Positions 25,732 through 33,661 of a DNA stretch of 64,000 nucleotides are shown here, in pieces (position 1 is the first letter of the stretch; each line of letters opens with the position of its first letter). This stretch comes from Mycobacterium scrofulaceum (GTDB lineage: Bacteria > Actinomycetota > Actinomycetes > Mycobacteriales > Mycobacteriaceae). A model generated the notes under the pieces. The model was not told the origin of the DNA. It worked only from the letters and a program-made list of their open reading frames with translations, and did no database searches. Made by a program: the position numbers and the translations under genes. The stretch is taken from contig NZ_MVIJ01000003.1 in NCBI RefSeq assembly GCF_002086735.1, positions 1 through 64,000 of the forward strand, read 5' to 3'.

Positions 25732-26892
25732 ATGCCTGACGCGCTCATACTCTCGGCCGCTAGAACACCAATCGGCAGGGCCCGCAAGGGATCCCTGACG
25801 TCAGTCGACGCCTACGAACTCGCCGAGGTCGCCGTTACCGCGGCCGTCGAACGGTCACAGATCTCCGTGGCTGACCTCGACGACCTGTTGCTCGCGGAGT
25901 CCCTGCAGGGCGGAGGGGTGATCGGGCGCAACATCGCAGTGCGCCTCTGCATGACCAACGTGCCCGGGGTGGCTATCAATCGGCACTGCGCCTCGGGCGC
26001 CACTGCCGTGCAGTTGGCGGCGGCCACCATCATGGCCGGCATGGCAGACGTGATCGTCGCCGGTGGAACGGAAAGCGCGAGCACCATGCCGCGGCTGACC
26101 AAGGTGGCACCAGGTGCCCAAGAACCAACCCCATGGTCGCCGCAGAGCCATCCCGACGCCCCCGGCATTCCCGCTTTCGATATGTCGGTCACCATCGGTG
26201 AAAACACCGCCCGGCTCCACCATGTTACCCGCGAGCAAGCCGACGCCTGGTCCGCACGCTCACAGCAGCGGGCGCTCAACGCGATTGCCAAGGGATATTT
26301 CGACGACGAGATTGTCACCGTCCCCATCAACCACGGCGAAGCTGTGTTCGACACCGACGAGCACCCGCGAGACACCACGCCCGACGCGCTCGCCGGGCTG
26401 AAGGTCCTGCACCCGGAACTACCCGACGCGGTCGTTACTGCCGGAAATTCTGCGGGCATCAACGATGCCGCCGCCGCGCTGGTTATCGGAGGCTCTGACT
26501 TCGCGTCCAGTCGCGGCCTCACACCGCTGGCACGGATCCGGGGTTGGGCATCTGTGGGCGTGGAGGTCGAACACACCGGAATGGCCCCGGTGACCGCAAT
26601 CCCGTTGGCGCTCAGGCGCAGCGGTCTCACAGTGGACGACGTGGACCTCTTCGAGATCAACGAGGCGTTCGCCACGATGGCCGTGGCGTGCACGCGTGAC
26701 CTCGGATTGGACGAGTCAATCGTGAATGTGAACGGCAGCGGTATCAGTCTTGGCCACCCCATCGCGGCGACTGGCGCTCGGATGGTGGTGTCGATCGTTC
26801 ATGAACTCGCACGCCGCGATTCGCGCATCGGGGTGGTGGCGATGTGCGCCGGGGGAGGGATGGGCTCAGCGATGGTCGTCGAACGGATCTAA
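25732..26892 (+). CDS. thiolase (acetyl-CoA acyltransferase, FadA-like)
   Basis: 386 aa. Catalytic Cys in NRHCASGATAVQ near residue 87, the NEAFA motif near 310, the histidine in GHPIAATGARM near 345 and the second cysteine in CAGGGMGSA near 375: a complete degradative thiolase. It would cleave 3-ketoacyl-CoA with CoA to release acetyl- or propionyl-CoA. Convergent with the beta-propeller gene (15-bp gap). This is the only plain thiolase in the window, so it may serve several of the beta-oxidation operons. Confidence 0.94.
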   Translation: MPDALILSAARTPIGRARKGSLTSVDAYELAEVAVTAAVERSQISVADLDDLLLAESLQGGGVIGRNIAVRLCMTNVPGVAINRHCASGATAVQLAAATIMAGMADVIVAGGTESASTMPRLTKVAPGAQEPTPWSPQSHPDAPGIPAFDMSVTIGENTARLHHVTREQADAWSARSQQRALNAIAKGYFDDEIVTVPINHGEAVFDTDEHPRDTTPDALAGLKVLHPELPDAVVTAGNSAGINDAAAALVIGGSDFASSRGLTPLARIRGWASVGVEVEHTGMAPVTAIPLALRRSGLTVDDVDLFEINEAFATMAVACTRDLGLDESIVNVNGSGISLGHPIAATGARMVVSIVHELARRDSRIGVVAMCAGGGMGSAMVVERI

Positions 26893-26907
26893 CTCGAGCC
26901 CGAACGC

Positions 26908-27975
26908 TCAGCGCTGGACGGTGAGCTTGGTGTAACGGCCGCCCAAAAGCCATTCAGACACATAGAGATTTCCGTCGGGGTCCGTTGCGACAGCGTGCGG
27001 GGAGTTGAAGCGATCGTGGCTGGGCAGGTGCGGTATCTCCGTACGCCCATCGCCGGCGAGCGTGTTGGGCCAGCCCGGCCGGGTCGGCCACCCCGGGGCG
27101 GCAGTGGGGTCGTCGCCGATGTATCCCAGCAGATTGTCCTCGGGATCGAGTACGGCCACTCGCCCATAGAGCTCGGCGACGACCAGCAGGTCGCCCCACT
27201 GCGCAAAATCGCTGGGGCTGTTGAGGAACTGTTCACCGAAGGACCGCAGATAGCGACCGCCGATATCGTAGACCAGCACGCGGGTGTTGACTCGGTCGGC
27301 AACGTAGAGCTCAGGGACCGTTTTGCGGCGATCGATCAAAATTGCGTGTGGACATGCGAGTCGTTGGCCGACTTCCTCACCGGTCAGCGTCGACCGATGG
27401 TTTCCCTGCTTGTCGAAGCGGTGCACGACACCTGACCCGTATCCGTCCGCCACCCAGATGTCGCCCGTTCCACCGAACCGCTCCTCGTCCACAGCGCAAC
27501 CACACGGACAATACGGTCCCATCGGGCCGGCGGGGATGGCCGGATTCTGTTGGGGCACAGGCAACTCGGACCGGATCTGACCGTCCACGGTCATCTTCAC
27601 CACTCGGGGTGCCCGGGTCTGGCAGCGGACTCCCTTGCCGAACATCGGAGTCCAGTCGGGGTCTCCGTCGTCGGCGCCGCAGCTGAACACGAACCCTGGA
27701 TCGCTCACCCAGAGGAGTTCGTCATCGCCCTCGCGCACGAGAGTGATGCCATGGCCTTCGGTGAGGTCTGTGTCGACCACGCGGAGCAGACGGCCTCCGG
27801 TGTCGAACGCGACGAGTCGCCCGGCGTGGAAACTGATGATCTCGCCACCGTCGGTGGCGACGACAGCGTTGTGCACCCAACAGGACGGGGCACCCGGGAC
27901 GGCGGACAGTTCTGCCCAATCACCGACCACCTCGTAGGAGGGGATGCTAATGGGCCTGCGGGTATCTGATGACAC
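26908..27975 (-). CDS. NHL-repeat six-bladed beta-propeller protein
   Basis: 355 aa from the GTG at 27973-27975 (GGAAGG upstream). Repeated blades such as GDIWVADGYGSGVVHRFDKQGN, PELYVADRVNTRVLVYDIGG and FNSPHAVATDPDGNLYVSEW mark NHL repeats. The closest described families are peptidylglycine amidating lyase-like and SMP-30-like proteins. No signal peptide. Two close cysteines (PYCPCGC) near residue 165 may bind metal or form a disulfide. The function is unknown; it sits between a thiolase and a possible defence-type gene. Confidence 0.75.
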   Translation of the reverse strand: MSSDTRRPISIPSYEVVGDWAELSAVPGAPSCWVHNAVVATDGGEIISFHAGRLVAFDTGGRLLRVVDTDLTEGHGITLVREGDDELLWVSDPGFVFSCGADDGDPDWTPMFGKGVRCQTRAPRVVKMTVDGQIRSELPVPQQNPAIPAGPMGPYCPCGCAVDEERFGGTGDIWVADGYGSGVVHRFDKQGNHRSTLTGEEVGQRLACPHAILIDRRKTVPELYVADRVNTRVLVYDIGGRYLRSFGEQFLNSPSDFAQWGDLLVVAELYGRVAVLDPEDNLLGYIGDDPTAAPGWPTRPGWPNTLAGDGRTEIPHLPSHDRFNSPHAVATDPDGNLYVSEWLLGGRYTKLTVQR

Positions 27976-28009
27976 GACGAGCCTTCCGCTCTACTCGGCG
28001 GCGATAGCG

Positions 28010-28984
28010 CTACCGCAGCTCGCCTGAACTTCGTGATATTGACGAAACCCTCTCGGGTTCAGCGTCGTTCGCTCTGGACCACACCTGGCCCGCATCGTCT
28101 TCAAACTTGATCCGCACGTCGGGTGCAGCGTTGGGTTCCAACGAATAAAGGGCGGAAGCGTGTTGGTTTGGCCGTAGCCAGCGCGGGAAGTCCACTGCGT
28201 TGTGGGCAGCAACAAGGTCCATCCGGTTGGCTAGGAACGCCGGCTGCCGAGTTGGTAAGGCCCCGCCCCTTTCGAGCAGTGGGTGATGCTCGTCGGGCCA
28301 CGGACCAGTGCTCAGCTTGGCGACGACGTCGGCGATCGCTTGCGTCGAGCGTTTGGCACCGCCGGGTCGAGCGCGTCCTTTGGAGTCGACCGCGCCTACC
28401 GAGACCTGTAGGTCGACGGCTAAAGAGGTGCCGTGATTCACCACTGTCACGGCCCAGATCTGCGGGCCAAGAAACGCCACTGGCGTCCGGTAGATCCTTA
28501 CTTGCCGTGCCGATGCGATGCGTTCGGATTCCACGGTCAGCGCGCCGAGATCGGCGTCGGTCAGATCGGCTGCAATCGCGCTTTGCAAGCGGCCCTCGAA
28601 GTCAGCATCCCCATGACCAATGTAGCGCGGACAGATCCCTTCCCTTGTCAGTCGCTGCGTCACGTTGTCAAGCCAACTCTGGTCGTCCGAACTGGGCCCG
28701 TGCGAAGGTGATTCGGCGATGAGCCAAACGAGTACCAACTTGCCGGCTCGCTTTGCGCGCTCTACGTCACCCATCACCTCAACGACATCGCGGCCCATCG
28801 GGTCGAAGAGGGCGATGAACGCGTCGCAGCGGTCGGTGATCCCGCTTGACGGAATTAACGCAATCTGGGTCCGCTGCCCGCTCGCGCAGTTCCACCAATT
28901 CAGAGCATGACCAATGGCGGTGCGAGATCGCCCCGTGTCGTCGGGCGAGGCGATTGCCACCTCCATAACGTGGGCGGGGAACAC
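28010..28984 (-). CDS. protein with DUF4062/TIR-like N-terminal domain and beta-rich C-terminus
   Basis: 324 aa from the GTG at 28982-28984 (GAGGAG upstream); the ATG six codons later is an alternative without a ribosome site. Residues 7-90 match the pattern of DUF4062-type domains: VAIASPDD (usual [IV]xSPxDV), then ALNWWN, DAFIALF (usual cDixIgiF), a conserved E in VVEVMGDVERAKRAGK and a final strand LVLVWL. The central W-E-T...PQ loop of the family seems missing. Residues 150-324 look beta-rich (WAVTVVNHG, VRIKFEDDAGQVW), perhaps a sensor domain. Such domains recur in bacterial conflict and signalling proteins. No partner effector gene is adjacent. Family assignment is by pattern only. Confidence 0.5.
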   Translation of the reverse strand: MFPAHVMEVAIASPDDTGRSRTAIGHALNWWNCASGQRTQIALIPSSGITDRCDAFIALFDPMGRDVVEVMGDVERAKRAGKLVLVWLIAESPSHGPSSDDQSWLDNVTQRLTREGICPRYIGHGDADFEGRLQSAIAADLTDADLGALTVESERIASARQVRIYRTPVAFLGPQIWAVTVVNHGTSLAVDLQVSVGAVDSKGRARPGGAKRSTQAIADVVAKLSTGPWPDEHHPLLERGGALPTRQPAFLANRMDLVAAHNAVDFPRWLRPNQHASALYSLEPNAAPDVRIKFEDDAGQVWSRANDAEPERVSSISRSSGELR

Positions 28985-29010
28985 TTTCTCATCTCCTCAG
29001 AGATACGTCA

Positions 29011-29052
29011 GCACTCAAGCGGTGCTGCGATGGATGACGTTGAGTGCTTTTT
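29011..29052 (+). terminator. GCACTCAA/TTGAGTGC hairpin followed by five T
   Basis: Perfect 8-bp arms at 29011-29018 and 29040-29047, a 21-base loop, and TTTTT at 29048-29052. It looks like an intrinsic terminator on the plus strand but lies between two divergent genes (minus start at 28984, plus start at 29178), where no transcript should end. It may end a short RNA, act as an attenuator, or simply be an operator. Confidence 0.35.
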
Positions 29053-29065
29053 AATCTACCGATCC

Positions 29066-29095
29066 TTGCTTCATTGGGAAATGACATCCTACTAT
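29066..29095 (+). promoter_or_regulatory. possible promoter of the P450 gene pair
   Basis: TTGCTT (29066-29071) and TACTAT (29090-29095) are 18 bp apart, giving a start near 29102, about 76 bases before the first P450 start. The region is AT-rich compared with its surroundings. By-eye prediction. Confidence 0.3.
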
Positions 29096-29177
29096 AGCGA
29101 ACACAGCCTTGTAGCTTAGTGCTGATCGACCGGTTGCAACATGGCTCGCAGGCGTTCGCCAGTGAACAGGAGGGACA

Positions 29178-30449
29178 TTGTCGACGGAGGGAAGCGTGCT
29201 GGAGTTCGACCCGTTCAAGCCTGGTCCCGCTGACGAGTTGCCAGCGGTTTACGCGGCGCTGCGAGAGCGGTTTCCGGTCTACCGGACCGGTACGAATATC
29301 TGGGTGATATCGCGATTTGATGATGTGAAGGCCGTTCAATCCAATCCCGCTGTTTTCTCGTCCCGTCCCAACCCCTACGAGGGAGATTCAGCACCGGCGG
29401 ATGCCGAGATGAAGCCCGAGGTCATCGAGCGACTCATGGCCCTGACCGCGGGGATTCCCGTCGACATGAACGAGATGGCCTCCGCCAAGACCATCGCCGC
29501 CGCGGACCCGCCTCAACACACCCGGATACGCAGAATCGTGAGCAGGGGTTTCACGCCCCCTCGAATCAAGGAGATGGCTGACGCGATCGCCACGATCGTC
29601 GACCGCTGCCTAAGCGGTATTGACGAGCTTCCCAGCTTCGACCTGGTCGAGCGGCTGGCTATTCCACTGCCGGTGGAGATGATCTGCCACATCCTCGGTA
29701 TCGACCGAAGCGAGTACGGGCGCGCCAAGTGCTGGTCCGACGCTTTCGCCGCCGCCGCCGGCGGCAATTTCAGCAGTGCCGCCGAACGCAACGAGTTGAT
29801 GTTGACGACGATCAAGGAGTTCAGCACCTACTTCGTGCCGTTGATCGAAGCGAGGCGAGTTGAGCCGAGGAATGATTTGGTCAGTGCGATGGTCGCGGCG
29901 ATCGACAACGAGTCGCTGAGCAACGTCGAAACATTGATGGTGGCGATCACCATCATGGTCGCCGGCAACGAGACGACCACGAACCTTATCGGCAATGCCG
30001 TGGTCGAACTGCTGGCCAACCCCGACCAGCTCAAATTGTTGCTCGACGATCCGTCGTTGTTGCCCAACGCCGTCGATGAGGCGAACCGGCTGACGACGCC
30101 GATCCAGTTCGCATTTCGGGAGGCGACCGAAGACACCGTCGTCGCTGGTACGACGATTCCGAAGGGGGCCATCATCGCTCTGCACATGGCCGCAGCGAAT
30201 CGCGATCCGCGCCGCTTCGACGAGCCCGATCGTTTTTTGATCACTCGTCCTCCCGGTAAAAGCCTGGCCTTCGGTCACGGCATCCACTTTTGTCTGGGTG
30301 CTCACCTGGCAGGGCAGGAAGTGCGCGCGGCGATCGGCGGGCTGCTGCCCTACCTCGACCGCCTCAAATTGACCGATGCGCCGCTGGAACGCAACCCGAC
30401 GGCGCTGCTCAACGGGTGGCAACGGGTCGAACTAGCGTGGGTGTCGTAG
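29178..30449 (+). CDS. cytochrome P450
   Basis: 423 aa from a TTG at 29178 with AGGAGGG three bases upstream; a GTG at 29196 with GGAGGGA is an alternative that removes six residues. I-helix MVAGNETTTN near residue 258, ExxR in DEANRL, haem loop FGHGIHFCLG with Cys at about 372. A second P450 starts 39 bp downstream, so both are likely made together. The substrate is unknown. Confidence 0.93.
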   Translation: MSTEGSVLEFDPFKPGPADELPAVYAALRERFPVYRTGTNIWVISRFDDVKAVQSNPAVFSSRPNPYEGDSAPADAEMKPEVIERLMALTAGIPVDMNEMASAKTIAAADPPQHTRIRRIVSRGFTPPRIKEMADAIATIVDRCLSGIDELPSFDLVERLAIPLPVEMICHILGIDRSEYGRAKCWSDAFAAAAGGNFSSAAERNELMLTTIKEFSTYFVPLIEARRVEPRNDLVSAMVAAIDNESLSNVETLMVAITIMVAGNETTTNLIGNAVVELLANPDQLKLLLDDPSLLPNAVDEANRLTTPIQFAFREATEDTVVAGTTIPKGAIIALHMAAANRDPRRFDEPDRFLITRPPGKSLAFGHGIHFCLGAHLAGQEVRAAIGGLLPYLDRLKLTDAPLERNPTALLNGWQRVELAWVS

Positions 30450-30488
30450 TGGCCCTGGGGAATTCCCGTTGAACGCGGACAGATAACG

Positions 30489-31700
30489 ATGTTGACGGCA
30501 TCGATGCTGCTAGACCCGGCAGTCCTGCAGAACCCCTACGCCTTCTACGCGATGCTGCGGGAGCAGGCGCCGGTCTGGATGGTGCCTGGTACGGACGTCG
30601 TCGCAATCAGCACTTTCGCACTGTTGTCGGAGGCGGTCGCGCGGCCCGAGGATTTCTCCTCGATCATGCGTTGTCTGCTTTACCGCGATCAGGATGGACT
30701 GCCTGCGCGCCTCGATTTCGGTGAGGCGGCCATGCCGACGCTGGCGACCGCGGACCCGCCCGTGCACACCACGCATCGGCGCGCGGTCTTCCCCGAATTA
30801 GTGGCACGGCGCATGCGCACCCTGGAGGACGACATTCGCGCGTTGTCAGCGGCCGCAGTCAAGCAAGCCCTAGATGACGGCAGCTTCGACTTCATGGCGA
30901 AGATCGGCAACATGGTGCCGATCACCGTGGTGGCCAGGCTGATCGGTTTTCGCGACATCGACCCCATGCAACTATTGGAAGCGGCCTTCGACTCCACCAC
31001 GATGGTGGGCGGCACGATGTCAATGGATGAGCTCAGTACTTTTGTCGCGCGCACCGAGACTATCGAGGCCTGGATCGCCGATCAGATCGCGGGCACCGGC
31101 GAGGGGGGAGAAGAGGGAATCCTGCTGGCGGTTCGGCGGGCGCTGGATGCTGGCACCTTGCGCATCGGGGAGGCCACCATCATCCTGCACACCATGCTAA
31201 GCGCCGGCGGGGAGTCCACGACCAGCCTGCTGGGCAATGCGGTCCGGATGCTCGCTGAAAATCCCGGATTACAACAGCGGCTGCGCGAAAAGCCGCAGGA
31301 CATCGATGTTTTCGTCGAGGAGGCGCTGCGGCTCGAGTCACCGTTTCGGCAAATGATGCGCAGCGTGCCACGCGACACCACGCTCGGCGGCGTCGAGATC
31401 GCCTCGGGCTCCACGGTGTTGCTTCTCTTCGCGGCCGGGAACCGCGACCCCGCTCAGTTCAAACACCCCGACCGAATCGACCTGACGCGCGAATCCCCCA
31501 AACGTCACCTCGCTTTCGGGCACGGCATTCATTTCTGCGTCGGGGCGGCTCTCGCGCGTATCGAAGCCCGTGCGGTGCTCGGCGCAATCCTCGAGCAGAC
31601 CCGATGCTTCACGCTCGACGAGGATCGCGCACCGCGGTGGGTGGACAGCCTGTTGGTCCGTCGGCACGCAGAACTCCACGTCTGCGCTACTCCCCGGTGA
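30489..31700 (+). CDS. cytochrome P450
   Basis: 403 aa. I-helix SAGGESTTSLLG near residue 240, where the usual AGxET reads AGGES (Ser for Thr one place before TT); ExxR in EEALRL; haem loop FGHGIHFCVG with Cys at about 350. Tandem with the P450 at 29178, but not a recent duplicate by eye, as the N-terminal halves differ strongly. It depends on ferredoxin, probably the one at 23974 or one elsewhere in the genome. Confidence 0.93.
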   Translation: MLTASMLLDPAVLQNPYAFYAMLREQAPVWMVPGTDVVAISTFALLSEAVARPEDFSSIMRCLLYRDQDGLPARLDFGEAAMPTLATADPPVHTTHRRAVFPELVARRMRTLEDDIRALSAAAVKQALDDGSFDFMAKIGNMVPITVVARLIGFRDIDPMQLLEAAFDSTTMVGGTMSMDELSTFVARTETIEAWIADQIAGTGEGGEEGILLAVRRALDAGTLRIGEATIILHTMLSAGGESTTSLLGNAVRMLAENPGLQQRLREKPQDIDVFVEEALRLESPFRQMMRSVPRDTTLGGVEIASGSTVLLLFAAGNRDPAQFKHPDRIDLTRESPKRHLAFGHGIHFCVGAALARIEARAVLGAILEQTRCFTLDEDRAPRWVDSLLVRRHAELHVCATPR

Positions 31701-31718
31701 GCTATGAGTCCCGACAGC

Positions 31719-31741
31719 GAGGCGGAGGGGAATGTCGCCTC
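31719..31741 (+). terminator. possible hairpin terminator after the P450 pair
   Basis: GAGGCG at 31719-31724 and CGCCTC at 31736-31741 form a 6-bp stem with an 11-base loop, 18 bp after the P450 stop. There is no T tract, which is common in mycobacteria. Weak prediction. Confidence 0.25.
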
Positions 31742-31833
31742 CGTCAATGGAGTTGGGAGATAACGGCGATCTCGGTGGGCGCGCGGGAGGCGAAGTCGAT
31801 CACTCGCGCGCCGGCGGGCTGGACATCAGGTAG

Positions 31834-32001
31834 CGGCTGGATGTCGCTGCCCACAGCGTCATCGAGGTGGACGACGACGCCGGCGGGTGGTTGTTCGATC
31901 GGGTGATGGCCGGGTGGGACGCCACTGTCTTCCTCGCCGCCGACGCCGATGTGCGAGAGCTGATAGCGCGGTCCTGCTGTGAGCGGACCGGCCAGCGAAT
32001 G
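31834..32001 (+). pseudogene. short coding relic (GGWLFDRVMAGWD fragment)
   Basis: After an in-frame TAG at 31831-31833 the plus strand reads a protein-like stretch GGWLFDRVMAGWDATVFL and then DADVRELIARSC, with residue use unlike a random GC-rich frame. No start codon or upstream domain is present, and the frame then runs antisense into the cyclase gene. It resembles the N-terminus of small mycobacterial hypothetical proteins I cannot name. The rest of 31701-31833 shows nothing recognisable. Confidence 0.3.
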
Positions 32002-33537
32002 CTAAACGACATCATCGAACAGCGGCTCGGCCAGTTCGGTCATTGCCGATCGGCCTCGAAGCCACGCCGAACCGCGCGTTGCCCAGTGCTCCCGTTCCAA
32101 CACCTGGGCTAGAGCGAGTGCGCTACCCGACGCCAGAATTCTGGAGTCCCATTGCTTGGCGTGATCAGCCAAGCGTGCGGCCTCGTTGACGGCGTCTCCA
32201 ATGACCGTGTATTCGTAGCGGTTCTCCGCGCCGATATTGCCTGCGAATACCGCACCGGCGGCCACTCCGATACCGAAGTCCACCAGTGGCAGCGCCCTCA
32301 GTTCCGTGCCGAGCGCGCGTGCCGTCGCGAGCGCCGCCGAAGCCGGTTCATCAATGTCGATGGGTGCTCCGAACACGGCCAGGACCGCGTCGCCTTCGAA
32401 CTTATTGATCAGGCCGTGCTGCTGGTGCACGGCCGCGACCACTATGCGGAAGAAGTCGTTCAGGATGCTCGCGACTTCCTCGGGCCGCCGGCCGGCGGCG
32501 ATCGCCGTTGACCCCACCAGATCGACGAAGAGTACGGCGACATCGCGGACGTCACCCGATAGGGAGCCATCGTGTTGAAGTGCCTGGCGTGCCACGTCTG
32601 CGCCCACGTGGCGCCCGAAGAGGTCCCGGAGGCGTTCCCTTTCCTCAAGGCCTGCCACCATCCGGTTGAATCCGACCTGGAGTCGTCCGATTTCGGAGGG
32701 CTCATACACCTCGACGAGCGCCCCGCCATGGCCGTGCTCCACCTCGGTCATGGCGATGACGACTTCACGAACTGGGTCCGAGATTGACCGGGCAACCAAG
32801 ATCATCGCGCGAAACCCCAAGGCGAGGGATGCCACAGCGAGCACCAGAACCGGTGTTTCGATTGGCGCTGACTTCGGCACAAGCCACCCGTTGGAGCGCG
32901 ACAAGACGATCAATGCGATTCCAGCGATGGGTAATGCACTAAAGAGGACCCACGTAATCATCACTCGTGCAAGTACCCCCGGCATTTCGCTAGAGGGTTC
33001 GGCGGTCTTCATTGACGCCGCCAGGATGGGCCGCAGGATGCGTTGAGTTATCAGATAGCCCATGGAGGCGGTGGCCGCACCCCCGAACAGAATGGCGGTA
33101 CCGATCACGCAGGCGACGGCGCCGCCGGCGTGAAAGTTGACCAGAACCAACACTGCGCCGCCGACAGCCCAGATGCCGAACTGGACGACGGTCTGGCGGG
33201 CGGCTATGCGCATAGCCGCGCGCTGTTGAGCGGGCGTTGGTTCGGCGCCATCGGCGAACCAACGGAAGGACGGAACCATATTCAAGACACCGGCCACACC
33301 ACCGACGGTTGCCGAGATTGCGACCAGACCGCACACAGCAATCAGGTTCTTTCTGCTGGAGAGGATGCCGGGGTCCCCGCCGCGGTTACGGGTGAGCGAG
33401 ACGATCATCAAAGAGACTGCGCCGGCGGCCAGGAGGTGCGCGGAGGTCAGCGCAGCCGCATAACTGAGCCCAAGACGAATTGCAGCTTTGCGCCCGGGAG
33501 TCCGGATTGACAGCCATGGAGGATAGGATGATTCCAC
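32002..33537 (-). CDS. membrane-bound class III adenylate cyclase with HAMP domain
   Basis: 511 aa. About six hydrophobic helices in residues 15-245, then a HAMP linker (ISDPVREVV...VEVYEPSEIGRLQVGFNRM), then a class III cyclase domain from about 330. Metal aspartates at about 339 (VLFVDLVGST) and 383 (KFEGD), purine-binding Lys at about 379, and the YTVIGDAVNEAARL segment with the transition-state Asn at about 451 and Arg at about 455; the second purine residue is Thr rather than Asp. The layout matches Rv1318c/Rv1319c/Rv1320c/Rv3645 of M. tuberculosis. Makes cAMP in response to a membrane signal. Divergent from mmsA. Confidence 0.92.
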   Translation of the reverse strand: MESSYPPWLSIRTPGRKAAIRLGLSYAAALTSAHLLAAGAVSLMIVSLTRNRGGDPGILSSRKNLIAVCGLVAISATVGGVAGVLNMVPSFRWFADGAEPTPAQQRAAMRIAARQTVVQFGIWAVGGAVLVLVNFHAGGAVACVIGTAILFGGAATASMGYLITQRILRPILAASMKTAEPSSEMPGVLARVMITWVLFSALPIAGIALIVLSRSNGWLVPKSAPIETPVLVLAVASLALGFRAMILVARSISDPVREVVIAMTEVEHGHGGALVEVYEPSEIGRLQVGFNRMVAGLEERERLRDLFGRHVGADVARQALQHDGSLSGDVRDVAVLFVDLVGSTAIAAGRRPEEVASILNDFFRIVVAAVHQQHGLINKFEGDAVLAVFGAPIDIDEPASAALATARALGTELRALPLVDFGIGVAAGAVFAGNIGAENRYEYTVIGDAVNEAARLADHAKQWDSRILASGSALALAQVLEREHWATRGSAWLRGRSAMTELAEPLFDDVV

Positions 33538-33661
33538 TGGTAGACCGTCACTTCCGTTTAACGCATCTAACGACTACCATAAATAGCATTAATTGTTCTA
33601 CTTCGTAGGTATCCAAACTTCGCGCACGTTAAAACCCATGACGAGGCCAGGACAAGACTGA

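Noticed and set aside
33598..33608. CTAC-N3-GTAG dyad between the cyclase and mmsA genes
   Set aside because: Too short to separate from chance.
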